Part shown: in pieces, positions 1 through 8,772 of the stretch
How positions within the stretch are numbered: position 1 is the first letter of the stretch
How the letters are laid out: every line of letters begins with the position of its first letter
NCBI RefSeq assembly: GCF_026735135.1
Contig: NZ_JAPQER010000001.1
Coordinates: 131,500-195,499, forward strand
Reading direction: 5' to 3'
Length of the DNA stretch: 64,000 nucleotides
DNA from: Clostridium aestuarii
GTDB taxonomy: Bacteria; Bacillota; Clostridia; Clostridiales; Clostridiaceae
Translations under genes and position numbers: made by a program
Notes under the pieces: generated by a model
Told to the model about the DNA's origin: nothing
The model's input: the letters and a program-made list of their open reading frames with translations, nothing else
Database searches by the model: none

Positions 1-669
1 TTCAATTTTGTTTTTCTTATTATATCTTTCTAAAACCTTTATAAAACTACGTCCAAAAAAAACTGCAAAAATAACATTTCCAATTGCGTGTATTGTATCT
101 TGGGGAAAACTTAATACAATTCCTGATATTATTGCTTTTATAGTTATTGGTCTAATAAATTCTACAATATACCATTGATCTAGTATTATTCCATATATAT
201 ATCCCCAAATACCGCAACATATTATAAATCCTTTTATTCCTGTTTTCTTTATTACTTTCCTAAGTACTCCAAAACAAACACCACAAAGTCCCCAAGCCAT
301 CATTTGCCATAGTGTCCATGGACCATGTCCTAAAAAAAAGTTTGATATGAAAGCACACATGCTTCCTACCATAAATCCATTTATTGAACCTAATGTATAT
401 CCTGATACTGCACAAATAAATGTTACTGGTTGAAATCCTGGAATAGCTGCAAAAGGAACCCTCATAACTCCACCTAATGCTGACATTGTTGCTATAACAG
501 CCATTGTTTTTGAATTTAATTCCTTAGTTTCAAATAAAACTATAAAAGCTAATATCAAAAACACTGCCGAAATTTGTACTTCACTTCCAAATTGGAAATC
601 AAAATATGACATACTTAAAACCAGTACTATATAAGTTATTATGATTAAAAGCCCTATTATCTTTTTCAT
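1..669 (-). CDS. ECF transporter S component, probably for cobalamin (3' end outside window)
   Basis: The reading frame starts at an ATG whose complement lies at 667-669 and stays open to the left edge, so 223 residues are visible and the C-terminus is missing. The protein is almost entirely hydrophobic, with about six membrane segments, and opens MKKIIGLLIIITYIVL. It carries the glycine-rich, small-residue pattern of energy-coupling-factor substrate-binding (S) subunits, for example GGVMRVPFAAIPGFQPV near residue 66 and FLGHGPWTLWQMMAWGL near residue 112. It begins one base after the stop of the EcfA gene, with its ribosome site (AAGGAG) inside the end of that gene, so the two are translationally coupled. 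Substrate is inferred, not read: the operon is headed by a cobalamin riboswitch, which makes B12 (CbrT-like) or a B12 precursor the best guess. Cobalt or another vitamin is possible. Confidence 0.82.
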   Translation of the reverse strand, partial: MKKIIGLLIIITYIVLVLSMSYFDFQFGSEVQISAVFLILAFIVLFETKELNSKTMAVIATMSALGGVMRVPFAAIPGFQPVTFICAVSGYTLGSINGFMVGSMCAFISNFFLGHGPWTLWQMMAWGLCGVCFGVLRKVIKKTGIKGFIICCGIWGYIYGIILDQWYIVEFIRPITIKAIISGIVLSFPQDTIHAIGNVIFAVFFGRSFIKVLERYNKKNKIE

Positions 670-670
670 A

Positions 671-2287
671 TTAAATCTCCTTTAAAACCTCTACAGCATC
701 TTCTGATTTTATAATTTTACATTTGTTTTTAAATACTCTTGCAACCTGTGGTGAATAATATAATGAATCATATAATATGTCCACCGCTTGCCCTAATGCA
801 GTTATTTCTCCATTAAACATGAGCATAACAGTATCAGCATAATCTGCAGCAAAATCAGAATCATGAGTAACAAGAACTATTGTTTTACCCTGCTCAGCCA
901 ACATCTTTATCATTTCTCCAAGCTTATCCTTTGCTGATGCATCCATTCCTCTAGTAGGCTCATCAAGAATTAAAATTTCAGGTTCTGTAACTAAAGTACA
1001 TGCTATTGCTACCCTCTGTTTCTCACCACCACTCAAGTCTCTAGGATTTTTATCTTTTAAATGTTCAAGATTAAACTGCTTTATAATATTATCTACTTTA
1101 GCTTCTTCATATTCACCAATATTTCTTAAAGTATATGCAATTTCCTCAAAAACATTTTCTCTTCCAAAATAATCATTTGGATTTTGTGAAAGATATCCTA
1201 CTAACTTTATCCTTTGCTTTACATCTAACTTTTTTATATTTTGATTTTTTATTTTAATCTGTCCTTTATACCTATTAATAACACCTGCAATTATCTTAAA
1301 CAAGGTACTTTTTCCTGCTCCATTCTCACCCATAACTGCTAGAATTTCGCCTTTTTTTAAGTTAAAATTTATATTGTTAAGAGTTTTTTGACCTTTCTCA
1401 TACTGAAATCTTAACTTTTTTACCTCTATAATATTTTCCTTATATTCCTTTTTACATTCTTTTGTTATATTAAATTCTTTATCTGATATAAGTTCTCTAG
1501 CTTCTTTTACGTTTACAGGTATATTATTTTTTTTAGCTTTTTTAAATATATAAGATATATTCGGCATAAAATATTTTTTATCTATTATTTTAGGTATTAA
1601 ATTTGGTTTACCTTCTGCAATGATTTTTCCATCCTCCATAAATATTATCCTATCAGCTAAATCAAAGCATCTATCGAGACGCTGCTCTATTAGTATTACT
1701 GTCTTTCCCATATCTCTATTTAACTTTTTAATTGAATTTAAAACCTCTTCAGAACTTATAGGATCAAGTTGAGATATAGGCTCATCAAACAACAAAATAT
1801 CAGGGTCCATAGATACTACTGATGCTATTGCTACCCTCTGTTTTTCACCACCTGATATTTCTGTAGTTGTTTTGTCTTTTATTTTGTACAATCCTAGTAA
1901 TGACATAGCCTCAGCTACATTTCTTTTCATTTTATTAATTTCAGTATTAAGATTTTCAAGTCCAAAAGCTATTTCTCTTTCTACATCTTCAAGAACTATT
2001 TGTTTTTCAGGATGCTGATAAACCATTCCAACATTTTTAATTATATCTGCTTTGTTAAGCCCTCTTATATTTTTACCTTTTAAAAACACTTTTCCTTTAA
2101 TCTTTCCACCATAATAATCTGGAATTACTCTATTAAAAAGTCTTACTAATGTGGATTTACCACAGCCAGATGGTCCTACTATAAGAATAAATTCTCCTTC
2201 ATTTACTGATAAATTTATATCTTCAATAGCTGTTTTTTCTTCGTCAGGATACCAAAAGCTTAAATTTGCAACTCTTAATATTTCCAC
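671..2287 (-). CDS. ecfA: Energy-coupling factor ABC ATPase, two ABC domains fused
   Basis: This is the energising subunit of an ECF vitamin importer, acting on the cytoplasmic face. Two complete ABC cassettes sit in one chain. The first has Walker A GPSGCGKST near residue 38, signature ISGGEKQR and Walker B ILLFDEP; the second has Walker A GENGAGKST, signature LSGGEKQR and Walker B ILILDEP. Most ECF systems use separate EcfA1 and EcfA2, so this is the fused form, about 538 residues. I chose a GTG start at 2287 because GGGGTGG lies five bases upstream; a TTG at 2302 is an alternative without a good ribosome site. The start overlaps the end of ecfT by 13 bases. Both nucleotide-binding domains look catalytically intact. 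Confidence 0.92.
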   Translation of the reverse strand: MEILRVANLSFWYPDEEKTAIEDINLSVNEGEFILIVGPSGCGKSTLVRLFNRVIPDYYGGKIKGKVFLKGKNIRGLNKADIIKNVGMVYQHPEKQIVLEDVEREIAFGLENLNTEINKMKRNVAEAMSLLGLYKIKDKTTTEISGGEKQRVAIASVVSMDPDILLFDEPISQLDPISSEEVLNSIKKLNRDMGKTVILIEQRLDRCFDLADRIIFMEDGKIIAEGKPNLIPKIIDKKYFMPNISYIFKKAKKNNIPVNVKEARELISDKEFNITKECKKEYKENIIEVKKLRFQYEKGQKTLNNINFNLKKGEILAVMGENGAGKSTLFKIIAGVINRYKGQIKIKNQNIKKLDVKQRIKLVGYLSQNPNDYFGRENVFEEIAYTLRNIGEYEEAKVDNIIKQFNLEHLKDKNPRDLSGGEKQRVAIACTLVTEPEILILDEPTRGMDASAKDKLGEMIKMLAEQGKTIVLVTHDSDFAADYADTVMLMFNGEITALGQAVDILYDSLYYSPQVARVFKNKCKIIKSEDAVEVLKEI

Positions 2288-3177
2288 TGCTTCCACCCCC
2301 AATTCACAACTGTAGGTATGAAGAAAAGTACTGTAAACATCAATCCGTTAAAGGTTAAATTATTTATAGGATTATCTACTCTAGGATAAAACATCATTTT
2401 ATTTAATCCCCACATTTGAAATAATTTTAAATATACAGCTGTAAAAATTGATGTTAATATAATTACTGTATCCCATAAACATAATGACATATTAAAATAA
2501 ACACTTCTTTTTCCAATACCATATCCCCTTGAATACATTGATTCTGCCATATCTCCTGCATCTTCTATACTAGAAAGGAATAATATATTTACTATGTTAC
2601 CCTGTTTTTTTATTTTGTTTTTAATGTTTTTATCTATTACTATATTTCCTCTTAATCTTTCTATTTCAGTTATATGAGTATATTTTTTAGCGAGAGTTGG
2701 AAAAAGTCTTATGGTCATATTCATAAGCAGTGCAGATTTTCTCAAATACTTTGAAAAAAAACTAAAACTTTTATCTGGGTTCACTATTAAATTTGCAAAT
2801 CCAAAAACTAATGTTAAAGAAATTACTCTAAGCCCATTAAATATTCCATACATAACTGCTTCAAGAGTAATTCTTAGCGTTCCTAGTACTGGAATATTAA
2901 AATGTCCTTTATATAAAACTGTACTTCCATTATGAACTATTAAAGGATTTAAAATCATTACTAATATTACAAATGGTAAAATAAGCTTTGCATATTCCAT
3001 CAAATCATAAATACAGCCGTCAATTACAGCCAATAATACTAATGATGCTAATATGATCAATAAATAAATTGGATTTTTAATAACAAGAAATGCTATTAAA
3101 TAAATCAGTAATAAACTTATCCCTGCAGCTGGATGCAGTCCCTGTAAAAAAGTATTTCTTTTTTTATATATAAGCAT
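2275..3177 (-). CDS. ecfT: ECF transporter transmembrane component EcfT
   Basis: This is a 300-residue integral membrane protein with about five to six hydrophobic segments and a long cytoplasmic stretch between residues roughly 145 and 220. That stretch contains MAESMYSRGYG, the helix-ending Ala/Ser-Arg-Gly type motif by which EcfT couples to the ATPase, and an earlier ERLRG. This identifies the CbiQ/EcfT family. It lies between the surface proteins and the fused ATPase in a single minus-strand unit, overlapping the ATPase start. In the family, EcfT is the scaffold that lets the S component topple and release substrate. No specificity is encoded here, so it may also serve S components located elsewhere. 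The start has a modest GAGGT ribosome site. Confidence 0.9.
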   Translation of the reverse strand: MLIYKKRNTFLQGLHPAAGISLLLIYLIAFLVIKNPIYLLIILASLVLLAVIDGCIYDLMEYAKLILPFVILVMILNPLIVHNGSTVLYKGHFNIPVLGTLRITLEAVMYGIFNGLRVISLTLVFGFANLIVNPDKSFSFFSKYLRKSALLMNMTIRLFPTLAKKYTHITEIERLRGNIVIDKNIKNKIKKQGNIVNILFLSSIEDAGDMAESMYSRGYGIGKRSVYFNMSLCLWDTVIILTSIFTAVYLKLFQMWGLNKMMFYPRVDNPINNLTFNGLMFTVLFFIPTVVNWGWKQWKY

Positions 3178-3206
3178 ATATTCTATCTACCTCATATGTC
3201 TTTTTA

Positions 3207-5837
3207 TTATTGTTTAACCTTAAATTTATCAATTTCTACTTTTTTATTTAAAACTAAACTATTTATATAACCATAATAAGTTCCTGTTTTTAAGAATGTA
3301 TTAAAATCTATTTTTCCATCTTCTTTTATCTGTTCAACATTCATATATTCAATATAACCAGATTCATCATATAAAATAATTGATACATTTTCATTTTTCA
3401 ATTTACTATTTTCTATTAAAACTTTTCCTCCATTTGTTCTAACTATAACTATTTTAGTATCATCCTCATTTAAAATTGTATCTTCATATTCATCATCTGA
3501 ATGATTATGATTTCCACCAGAAGTACCACTATCATTATTGTTATTATCATCCTCTTCAACAATTCCTTCATCATCATTTGGATTCTTTGCAAATATAAAT
3601 TTAATACTATCATTTTCTTTAACTTTATAGTCTCCAATACTTTTACTTGGAAATTTCCTATTTACAGAATAACGCCACCCACTTAAAGTTCCTTTATCTC
3701 TTTGTCTTTGACCATCTATCATGGAAACATAGTCACTACTAATTCTGTAACTTATTTTCTCACTATCTAAAGCTTTTTTAAGAATATCCTTAACTGTATC
3801 TCCTGAATTAAATTCAATATCTTTATTTAATATAGAACCTTTATATCCTATAATTCTAAGTTCTACAATTAATTTGTTAGTTTTCTTATTATTATCATTT
3901 TCCTCATTATCATTGATTATTTTATTTACCTTTGCATTGTCAGACATAACTATATCTGATTGTGAATTATTGTCTACAGTTTCAACCTTAGAATCTCCTT
4001 CTATCTTTACTTTACATTTTTCTAAAATATCTAGTTCTTTAAAATTACCTTTAAATCTTACTTGTTGACCATTTTTTGCAGAAACAACGACCTTTGATAT
4101 TTCAGAGTTTTTTGTTGATTTAATTAAAGTTTTTGTATGTATTACTATTGGTTTTTCAAATTTACCTTTTAGCTCTAGAAGCTTTTCTTTATCATCTTTA
4201 GATGATACTTCAACTTCTCCGAAGCTTCCAGATACATTATCTAAAAATGCATCTGAACTAACATCTGTTTTCTTTATATCTGTTTTTCCTTTTATCTCTA
4301 TTCTAACCTTATAGCTTGAATTTACCCTTAAGTTATCTGTAGTTACATTGTTAAAGTGAACACTGTGCTCTCCTCCAGATAAAACAACAATTTGAGTTGC
4401 TTGTACATTTTCTATATATGCATTACCATTTTCACCAGCATCTATAGACAGTACCCCTTGGATTTTTAAATTTTTAAGCTTTACATTATTAGCTTCAATT
4501 TTAAAATCACTTGTAATTATTTCTTGTTTATTATCATTTCCATATACAGTTTCATCCTTATTTATAACTATATATTTTTTATTTTTATTTATATCCTTTT
4601 TATTTAATTCATCAAAAAGATTCTTATTATTCTTATAAATAGATAATGCTATCACTGCTTGCTGAGTAGCCATTGCATTGATATTTCCATCTTTTATATG
4701 TTTAAAACAGCCGTTTTCTGATCTATAAGTTAAAATTTCATCTACAATATTTTTACCATTTATTTTATAATTATTTAAATCATCACCAGCAATTACTACT
4801 GCCGTAAGTATTTGTGTTAAAGATTCTAAATTTTGCAATTCTGAATTATTTTCTAATTTTCGAAGCGATACCTTTAAATAATTTAATGCTTTTTTTACTG
4901 CAGGATAGTTCTTATCCTTTCCTTCCATTATCATAGAATATACAGCCATTGCAGTTACATCTGGGTTTTCATCGCTTTTTTCTGCTCCCGCAATCATTGA
5001 AAATCCACCATCTGATTTTTGCTCAGATTCTAAATATTCTAATGCTTTTGTTTTATCATAATCTGCATTTGCAGCTTCTAAAGCTATTATCCCCCATATA
5101 TGTCCATTAATAAGCTCCCCATTTTCTTCAACTAATTTTTTAGTAATATCTATTAAATTGTTGCCATAAAAATTTTTAACATCACCGTCTAAAGCCATAA
5201 CTGTAAGGCTTGATCTAGCATAATCTGTAAGCGCATAGTATTCAATATTTTCTTTTAGTTCTTTAGCTTTTTGCTGTGAATAACTTTCTTTAATTGCTTG
5301 TCCTCCCATTTTTAAAGCAATTATATCCCAGTCATCAATTTCATTTTTCGCTTTAATATTATCTACAGCACATTTTATTGCTTCATCTACTGTTATTATA
5401 ACTTTTGTATCTTCTTTACTTGGATTCTTATTGTTACCTTCATTAACTTGATTATTTTTCTTATTTATATCACTATTTGTTTTTTCATTATCTTTAATTG
5501 ATTTATTTATATTATTAACTTGTATATCCTGTACTTTATTATCTACTGATGAAGTATATTTTTGTAGCTCTACTTTTTCATCCTTTTGTTTATCTGAACT
5601 TTCTTTATTAACATCCTCCATGTTAATTTTCTGTATAGAATCATTGCCTTGAACGATTTTATTTTGTTTACCTAAATCAGTTACTTTATCTTTATCTGTA
5701 TTTGACTCTTGTGAATCACATTTTTGTTCAATTTTAACTGTTTTTTGTGTAGTTTTACTATTTATTTTTGTTATACCTAATATCACTGCTAAAATAATAA
5801 AAACAGATATTAAAGCACTCTTTAACTTTTTGTTCAC
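3207..5837 (-). CDS. Surface protein: alpha-barrel (prenyltransferase/transcobalamin-like) + beta-rich + DUF4430 domains
   Basis: An 876-residue protein with a GTG start preceded by AGAGGAGG. Residues about 5-25 are a single hydrophobic segment (signal or anchor), followed by roughly 120 residues of charged, low-complexity linker. Residues about 150-420 contain helical repeats with motifs such as YLESEQKSDGGFSM, DVTAMAVYSMI and MATQQAVIALSIY, the pattern of prenyltransferase/squalene-cyclase alpha-barrels. Residues about 430-660 are beta-rich with repeated short strands. Residues about 665-760 match the DUF4430 (transcobalamin-like C-terminal) fold, with GDTVKDILKKAL, GTLSGWRYSVN and VKENDSIKFIF. 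An acidic linker and a small beta domain end the protein; there is no LPXTG motif. Intrinsic factor and transcobalamin pair an alpha-barrel with such a beta domain and bind B12 between them. With the upstream cobalamin riboswitch, I infer an extracellular corrinoid-binding protein. Confidence 0.75.
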   Translation of the reverse strand: MNKKLKSALISVFIILAVILGITKINSKTTQKTVKIEQKCDSQESNTDKDKVTDLGKQNKIVQGNDSIQKINMEDVNKESSDKQKDEKVELQKYTSSVDNKVQDIQVNNINKSIKDNEKTNSDINKKNNQVNEGNNKNPSKEDTKVIITVDEAIKCAVDNIKAKNEIDDWDIIALKMGGQAIKESYSQQKAKELKENIEYYALTDYARSSLTVMALDGDVKNFYGNNLIDITKKLVEENGELINGHIWGIIALEAANADYDKTKALEYLESEQKSDGGFSMIAGAEKSDENPDVTAMAVYSMIMEGKDKNYPAVKKALNYLKVSLRKLENNSELQNLESLTQILTAVVIAGDDLNNYKINGKNIVDEILTYRSENGCFKHIKDGNINAMATQQAVIALSIYKNNKNLFDELNKKDINKNKKYIVINKDETVYGNDNKQEIITSDFKIEANNVKLKNLKIQGVLSIDAGENGNAYIENVQATQIVVLSGGEHSVHFNNVTTDNLRVNSSYKVRIEIKGKTDIKKTDVSSDAFLDNVSGSFGEVEVSSKDDKEKLLELKGKFEKPIVIHTKTLIKSTKNSEISKVVVSAKNGQQVRFKGNFKELDILEKCKVKIEGDSKVETVDNNSQSDIVMSDNAKVNKIINDNEENDNNKKTNKLIVELRIIGYKGSILNKDIEFNSGDTVKDILKKALDSEKISYRISSDYVSMIDGQRQRDKGTLSGWRYSVNRKFPSKSIGDYKVKENDSIKFIFAKNPNDDEGIVEEDDNNNNDSGTSGGNHNHSDDEYEDTILNEDDTKIVIVRTNGGKVLIENSKLKNENVSIILYDESGYIEYMNVEQIKEDGKIDFNTFLKTGTYYGYINSLVLNKKVEIDKFKVKQ

Positions 5838-5877
5838 TTAATAGCCTCCTCTAGTTTTATTAATTTCTATTTAATTT

Positions 5878-6720
5878 CTATTTAGATTGAAATTCTCTCT
5901 TATCCCATTGATGATAATCTACCCTTACTATATCTCCTTTTTTTACATATAAATCATTAGCTCCAGTATTACATTTTTCTCCATTTAAATAAACAAACCA
6001 ATCTATTCCCATTATTTTATTCTTTTTCTGTTTCTCTGTAAGCTGTGATTTAGGTATAGGATAAACATTATGAATTCCTTCTATTTCATATATAAATCCC
6101 CCTTTCTCTAAAACATCAAATTTATCTTTTAAATAAGTCATGAAATTTGTATTATCTTTAATTTCAATTTTCTTGCTTGATATTATTTGTTCTGGATTTT
6201 CTGTATAACCTTTAGCATTCTTAGAAATAATTATTGTAAAAATTTCTTTATTATCTTTTACTTTAAGTTCTTTATTGCTACTAGCCTCTAATGCTGTTTT
6301 TACATTATTTTGTTGAACTTCAGCAATTTCTTCACCTTTGACATTCTCATCATTTTGTTTATCTTTAATAATTTCTTTAGTTTTAATTTTTTCACTATCT
6401 TTGTTATTTTGTTTAATCTTACTATCTTCTTTAATGTATTCAGTTATTTTATTTTCTTGTTCTTCATTATCTTTTTTAATATTTTCTTTACCCTTATTTT
6501 TTTCTACTTGTTTATTTGAAGCATTGTTTCCTTCTTTATTAATTTTTTTTGAAGTTGAAATATTTTCTGTATCCTTATTAATTTCTTCTTGATTAACAAT
6601 CTTCTGTAACGAAGTATCTTTATTAGATTTAGTATTTACTTGTGATACTTCACCACAACCTGAAAAAATAATAACTATCATTAAAACTAGAGAACAAATA
6701 CTCTTTTTTATAACCTTCAA
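5878..6720 (-). CDS. DUF4430 (transcobalamin-like C-terminal domain) lipoprotein
   Basis: A 280-residue protein. I place the start at a TTG (6720) preceded by AAGAGGTG, which gives a clean lipoprotein signal, LKVIKKSICSLVLMIVIIF then SGC, with the cysteine near residue 22. Upstream in-frame ATGs would run through the terminator and lack a ribosome site. Residues about 25-160 are an extremely Lys/Glu/Asn-rich linker, which suits a tether through the cell wall. Residues about 165-280 form a DUF4430 domain, with TNFMTYLKDKF, GIDWFVYLNGEKCNTGAND and VKKGDIVRVDYHQWD. It is the first gene after the cobalamin riboswitch and its terminator, 40 bases upstream of the large DUF4430 protein. Inferred role: membrane-anchored corrinoid-binding or hand-over protein for the ECF importer. 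Confidence 0.8.
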   Translation of the reverse strand: MKVIKKSICSLVLMIVIIFSGCGEVSQVNTKSNKDTSLQKIVNQEEINKDTENISTSKKINKEGNNASNKQVEKNKGKENIKKDNEEQENKITEYIKEDSKIKQNNKDSEKIKTKEIIKDKQNDENVKGEEIAEVQQNNVKTALEASSNKELKVKDNKEIFTIIISKNAKGYTENPEQIISSKKIEIKDNTNFMTYLKDKFDVLEKGGFIYEIEGIHNVYPIPKSQLTEKQKKNKIMGIDWFVYLNGEKCNTGANDLYVKKGDIVRVDYHQWDKREFQSK

Positions 6721-6751
6721 ATTTTTACACCTCTTTTCAAATATTGTAAAA

Positions 6752-6780
6752 TCAAAAAAAGACCCCACTAGGAGTCTCTT
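6752..6780 (-). terminator. Riboswitch-controlled intrinsic terminator
   Basis: On the minus strand, AGACTCC, the loop TAGT and GGGGTCT form a seven-pair stem followed by seven U residues. It lies between the cobalamin riboswitch and the first gene's ribosome site, which is the position expected of a transcriptional expression platform. Confidence 0.8.
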
Positions 6781-6839
6781 TATACATCTAAGCAAAATAA
6801 TACATTTTTATTACTATACAAATTTGTTTTTATTGTTTT

Positions 6840-7032
6840 GCTCAAATGCTTCTACCGCCCTCCGAAGTATCACATTATAAATATAGGCAGGTTTCCTGAC
6901 TCTTGATTCTTCCTACTCCCTTAACCTTCCCTCTCGGTGGTATATAAAGGTTTTGTCATCAATTACAGTAGCGGGGGCTGCAACAGCTTCTCACTGTTTT
7001 CCCTTTTAACCTTATTTTATAAGGCACCTATA
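6840..7032 (-). promoter_or_regulatory. Cobalamin (B12) riboswitch
   Basis: Read on the minus strand, the region contains the hallmark conserved core of cobalamin riboswitches: GCAGCCCCCGCTACTGT near 6966-6982, a GGGAAGG segment, and the B12 box AGTCAGGAAACCTGCC near 6887-6902. Upstream is GGTGCC (near 7023-7028). A downstream CTTCGGAGGG hairpin may supply the kissing loop. The aptamer is followed about 60 bases later by an intrinsic terminator and then the DUF4430 lipoprotein gene, so high cobalamin should switch the operon off. The aptamer borders are approximate. Confidence 0.95.
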
Positions 7033-7073
7033 TTTTTACACTAACTTTTCAATTAATATACGATTTACTATCC

Positions 7074-7102
7074 ATGATATTTTATCATAAATATGGTAGC
7101 AA
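7074..7102 (-). promoter_or_regulatory. Candidate sigma-A promoter of the B12-uptake operon
   Basis: On the minus strand, TTGCTA and TATCAT are separated by exactly 17 bases and placed about 40 bases upstream of the riboswitch. This fits a housekeeping promoter, but the DNA is so AT-rich that chance matches are common. Confidence 0.45.
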
Positions 7103-7190
7103 TTAAATATTTATATTTGCAAATTAATTATTTTCTTCTATTATAGGTATACCTCCATATCCACAATATATGGTAATTATTTTCAAACCG

Positions 7191-7220
7191 ACCATAAATT
7201 TAACTTCGAATTAAATTTAT
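7191..7220. repeat. Hairpin with TTCG-type loop in a gene-free stretch
   Basis: CATAAATTTAA, then CTTCGA, then TTAAATTTATG form an 11-base inverted repeat. It lies between the DUF4424-like gene and the riboswitch promoter. It has no U-run on either side, so it is not a convincing terminator. The rest of 7103-7311 holds nothing I can assign. Confidence 0.4.
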
Positions 7221-7311
7221 GTGCTGTCTCTATACAACTCAATATTTTTCCAATTTGAGGTCCATTTCCATGTACTATTGATATAATATGGCCCTCTTCT
7301 ATTTAATATAC

Positions 7312-7342
7312 AAAAGTTGAGAGTTGATAAATCAACTCTCAA
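7312..7342 (-). terminator. Intrinsic terminator after the DUF4424-like gene
   Basis: TTGAGAGTTGAT, loop of two bases and ATCAACTCTCAA form a perfect 12-pair stem that includes the stop codon of the gene, followed on the minus strand by CTTTTG. Confidence 0.65.
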
Positions 7343-8541
7343 TTGGAAATATACTCTATTTCTTTTTCTGCTTTTTGATTTAATGAATCTACTACCCATA
7401 CCTTTATTTTATATTTAGATTTTTCAGGTAAAGCAAACAAAATATCTCTTATATTCTCATATAAAATACCATCATTTCTACAATCATAATTATCCTCTAG
7501 AATCACTTTTTCTCCATTTGTTTCATCGATAACCTGTAAACATATTTTTGATATATCACCAAATTTATCTTTAACAATATAACTTATATTTTTATTGTCT
7601 TTTACATTTATATCCACAATCTCTGGTTTATCATTTTTAACTGTTTCTTCATCTAATGCACTTAATAAATACCGTGCTTTAATTCCTTCTCTTTCATCTA
7701 CTGCTTTTTCATAACATTGAAGTATTTTATTTTTATCTTTGCTTTTAATAATATTTTCTACAGATTTAAAATATTCTTCACTGGCTTTTTTAGCTTCATT
7801 GTATCCTTCTCTTTTTATTGAATAATTATTATATAATATACTTAAATTAAAATCTGGTTCCAAATCATCTTGTTCGTATACTAAATTATTGCCATCAAAC
7901 TTAAAACTTTCCATGTTCGATATGCCGTTATTTATAATATTGTTAAATCTTATGTCTCCCATATTAAAATAAACTCTAGCATGTCCTATATTTCCTTTCC
8001 AATAAGCTCCTGTCTCTAAAATATATCCACAATAAGTCCATCCAACTACATTCACTGGATTTACAAAATCATAAGAATTCTTTATTATTTTTGTTTCATT
8101 AGCTTTAAAATTAACTTTAAATGTATACCATTTTGTATATCCATCTTCAAAGTTTTCATTGATTCTTTTTTCATTAGTAGCTTTTTCTAACTTCACAGGT
8201 ATCTCTTTTTCACCTATATAAGTTTTAAAATTTGAAAAAATTGCTTGTTCTTGTTTTACCATACCTTCATAAAGCTCTTGAGCTGGAAATCCCATTAATA
8301 CCTCTTTAGCTTCTCCCTCGTTTTTAAATTCAAACGTACATTTAGTTTTACCATTTTGTACATCTATATAAATATCCTCTGAACACATTATTACATCCTC
8401 ATTATTCATAGGATAAACTCCGTCAGGCGTTCTTCCCATACTACAATCATCTGCTAAAACCACCGTTGTAAAAAATGTAAAAAATACAAAAGTCAAAAAA
8501 ATTGATATAAGGACTTTAACTTTTAAATACCCACAATTCAT
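7339..8541 (-). CDS. Secreted DUF4424-like protein
   Basis: A 400-residue protein with a clear signal peptide at residues about 8-30 (VKVLISIFLTFVFFTFFTTV, cleavage near VLADD). The mature N-terminus, with DGVYPMNNEDVIMCSEDIYI and then KCTFEFKNEGEAKEVLMGFP, resembles the DUF4424 family, in which an MxSEDLyI segment leads into an immunoglobulin-like beta domain. The C-terminal third (residues about 300-400) looks like another beta domain. The function of the family is unknown. It has its own ribosome site (GGAGGAGAAAATA) and terminator, so it is not part of the riboswitch operon although it lies directly upstream on the same strand. An extracytoplasmic location is well supported; the domain name is moderately so. 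Confidence 0.65.
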   Translation of the reverse strand: MNCGYLKVKVLISIFLTFVFFTFFTTVVLADDCSMGRTPDGVYPMNNEDVIMCSEDIYIDVQNGKTKCTFEFKNEGEAKEVLMGFPAQELYEGMVKQEQAIFSNFKTYIGEKEIPVKLEKATNEKRINENFEDGYTKWYTFKVNFKANETKIIKNSYDFVNPVNVVGWTYCGYILETGAYWKGNIGHARVYFNMGDIRFNNIINNGISNMESFKFDGNNLVYEQDDLEPDFNLSILYNNYSIKREGYNEAKKASEEYFKSVENIIKSKDKNKILQCYEKAVDEREGIKARYLLSALDEETVKNDKPEIVDINVKDNKNISYIVKDKFGDISKICLQVIDETNGEKVILEDNYDCRNDGILYENIRDILFALPEKSKYKIKVWVVDSLNQKAEKEIEYISN

Positions 8542-8723
8542 TATTTTCTCCTCCTATTTTGTTTGAATGGTTTTAAAGTTATTTATTGCTTATCCATTTT
8601 TTACCATTTAACTAATATAATTATACTATATTATTTGTGGTTTTGCATAAAAATATAAAAAATTTATTATAGTGTGAAAATTTAGTATCTGTTCCCACTC
8701 TAGATAAATTTGAATTTTAAATA

Positions 8724-8757
8724 TTAAAAGACTGATGATAATTTAACATCATCAGTC
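8724..8757 (-). terminator. Intrinsic terminator downstream of ade and the carbamoyltransferase remnant
   Basis: GACTGATGAT and ATCATCAGTC form a ten-pair stem with an eight-base loop, followed on the minus strand by TTTTAATATTT. It immediately follows the remnant tail, so it was probably that gene's original terminator. The remaining bases of 8542-8723 show nothing else. Confidence 0.65.
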
Positions 8758-8772
8758 CCTGTAAATTAAAAT

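Noticed and set aside
7217..7399. 60-residue minus-strand frame overlapping the end of the DUF4424-like gene
   Set aside because: It overlaps the well-supported gene in another frame, crosses that gene's terminator and has no ribosome site.
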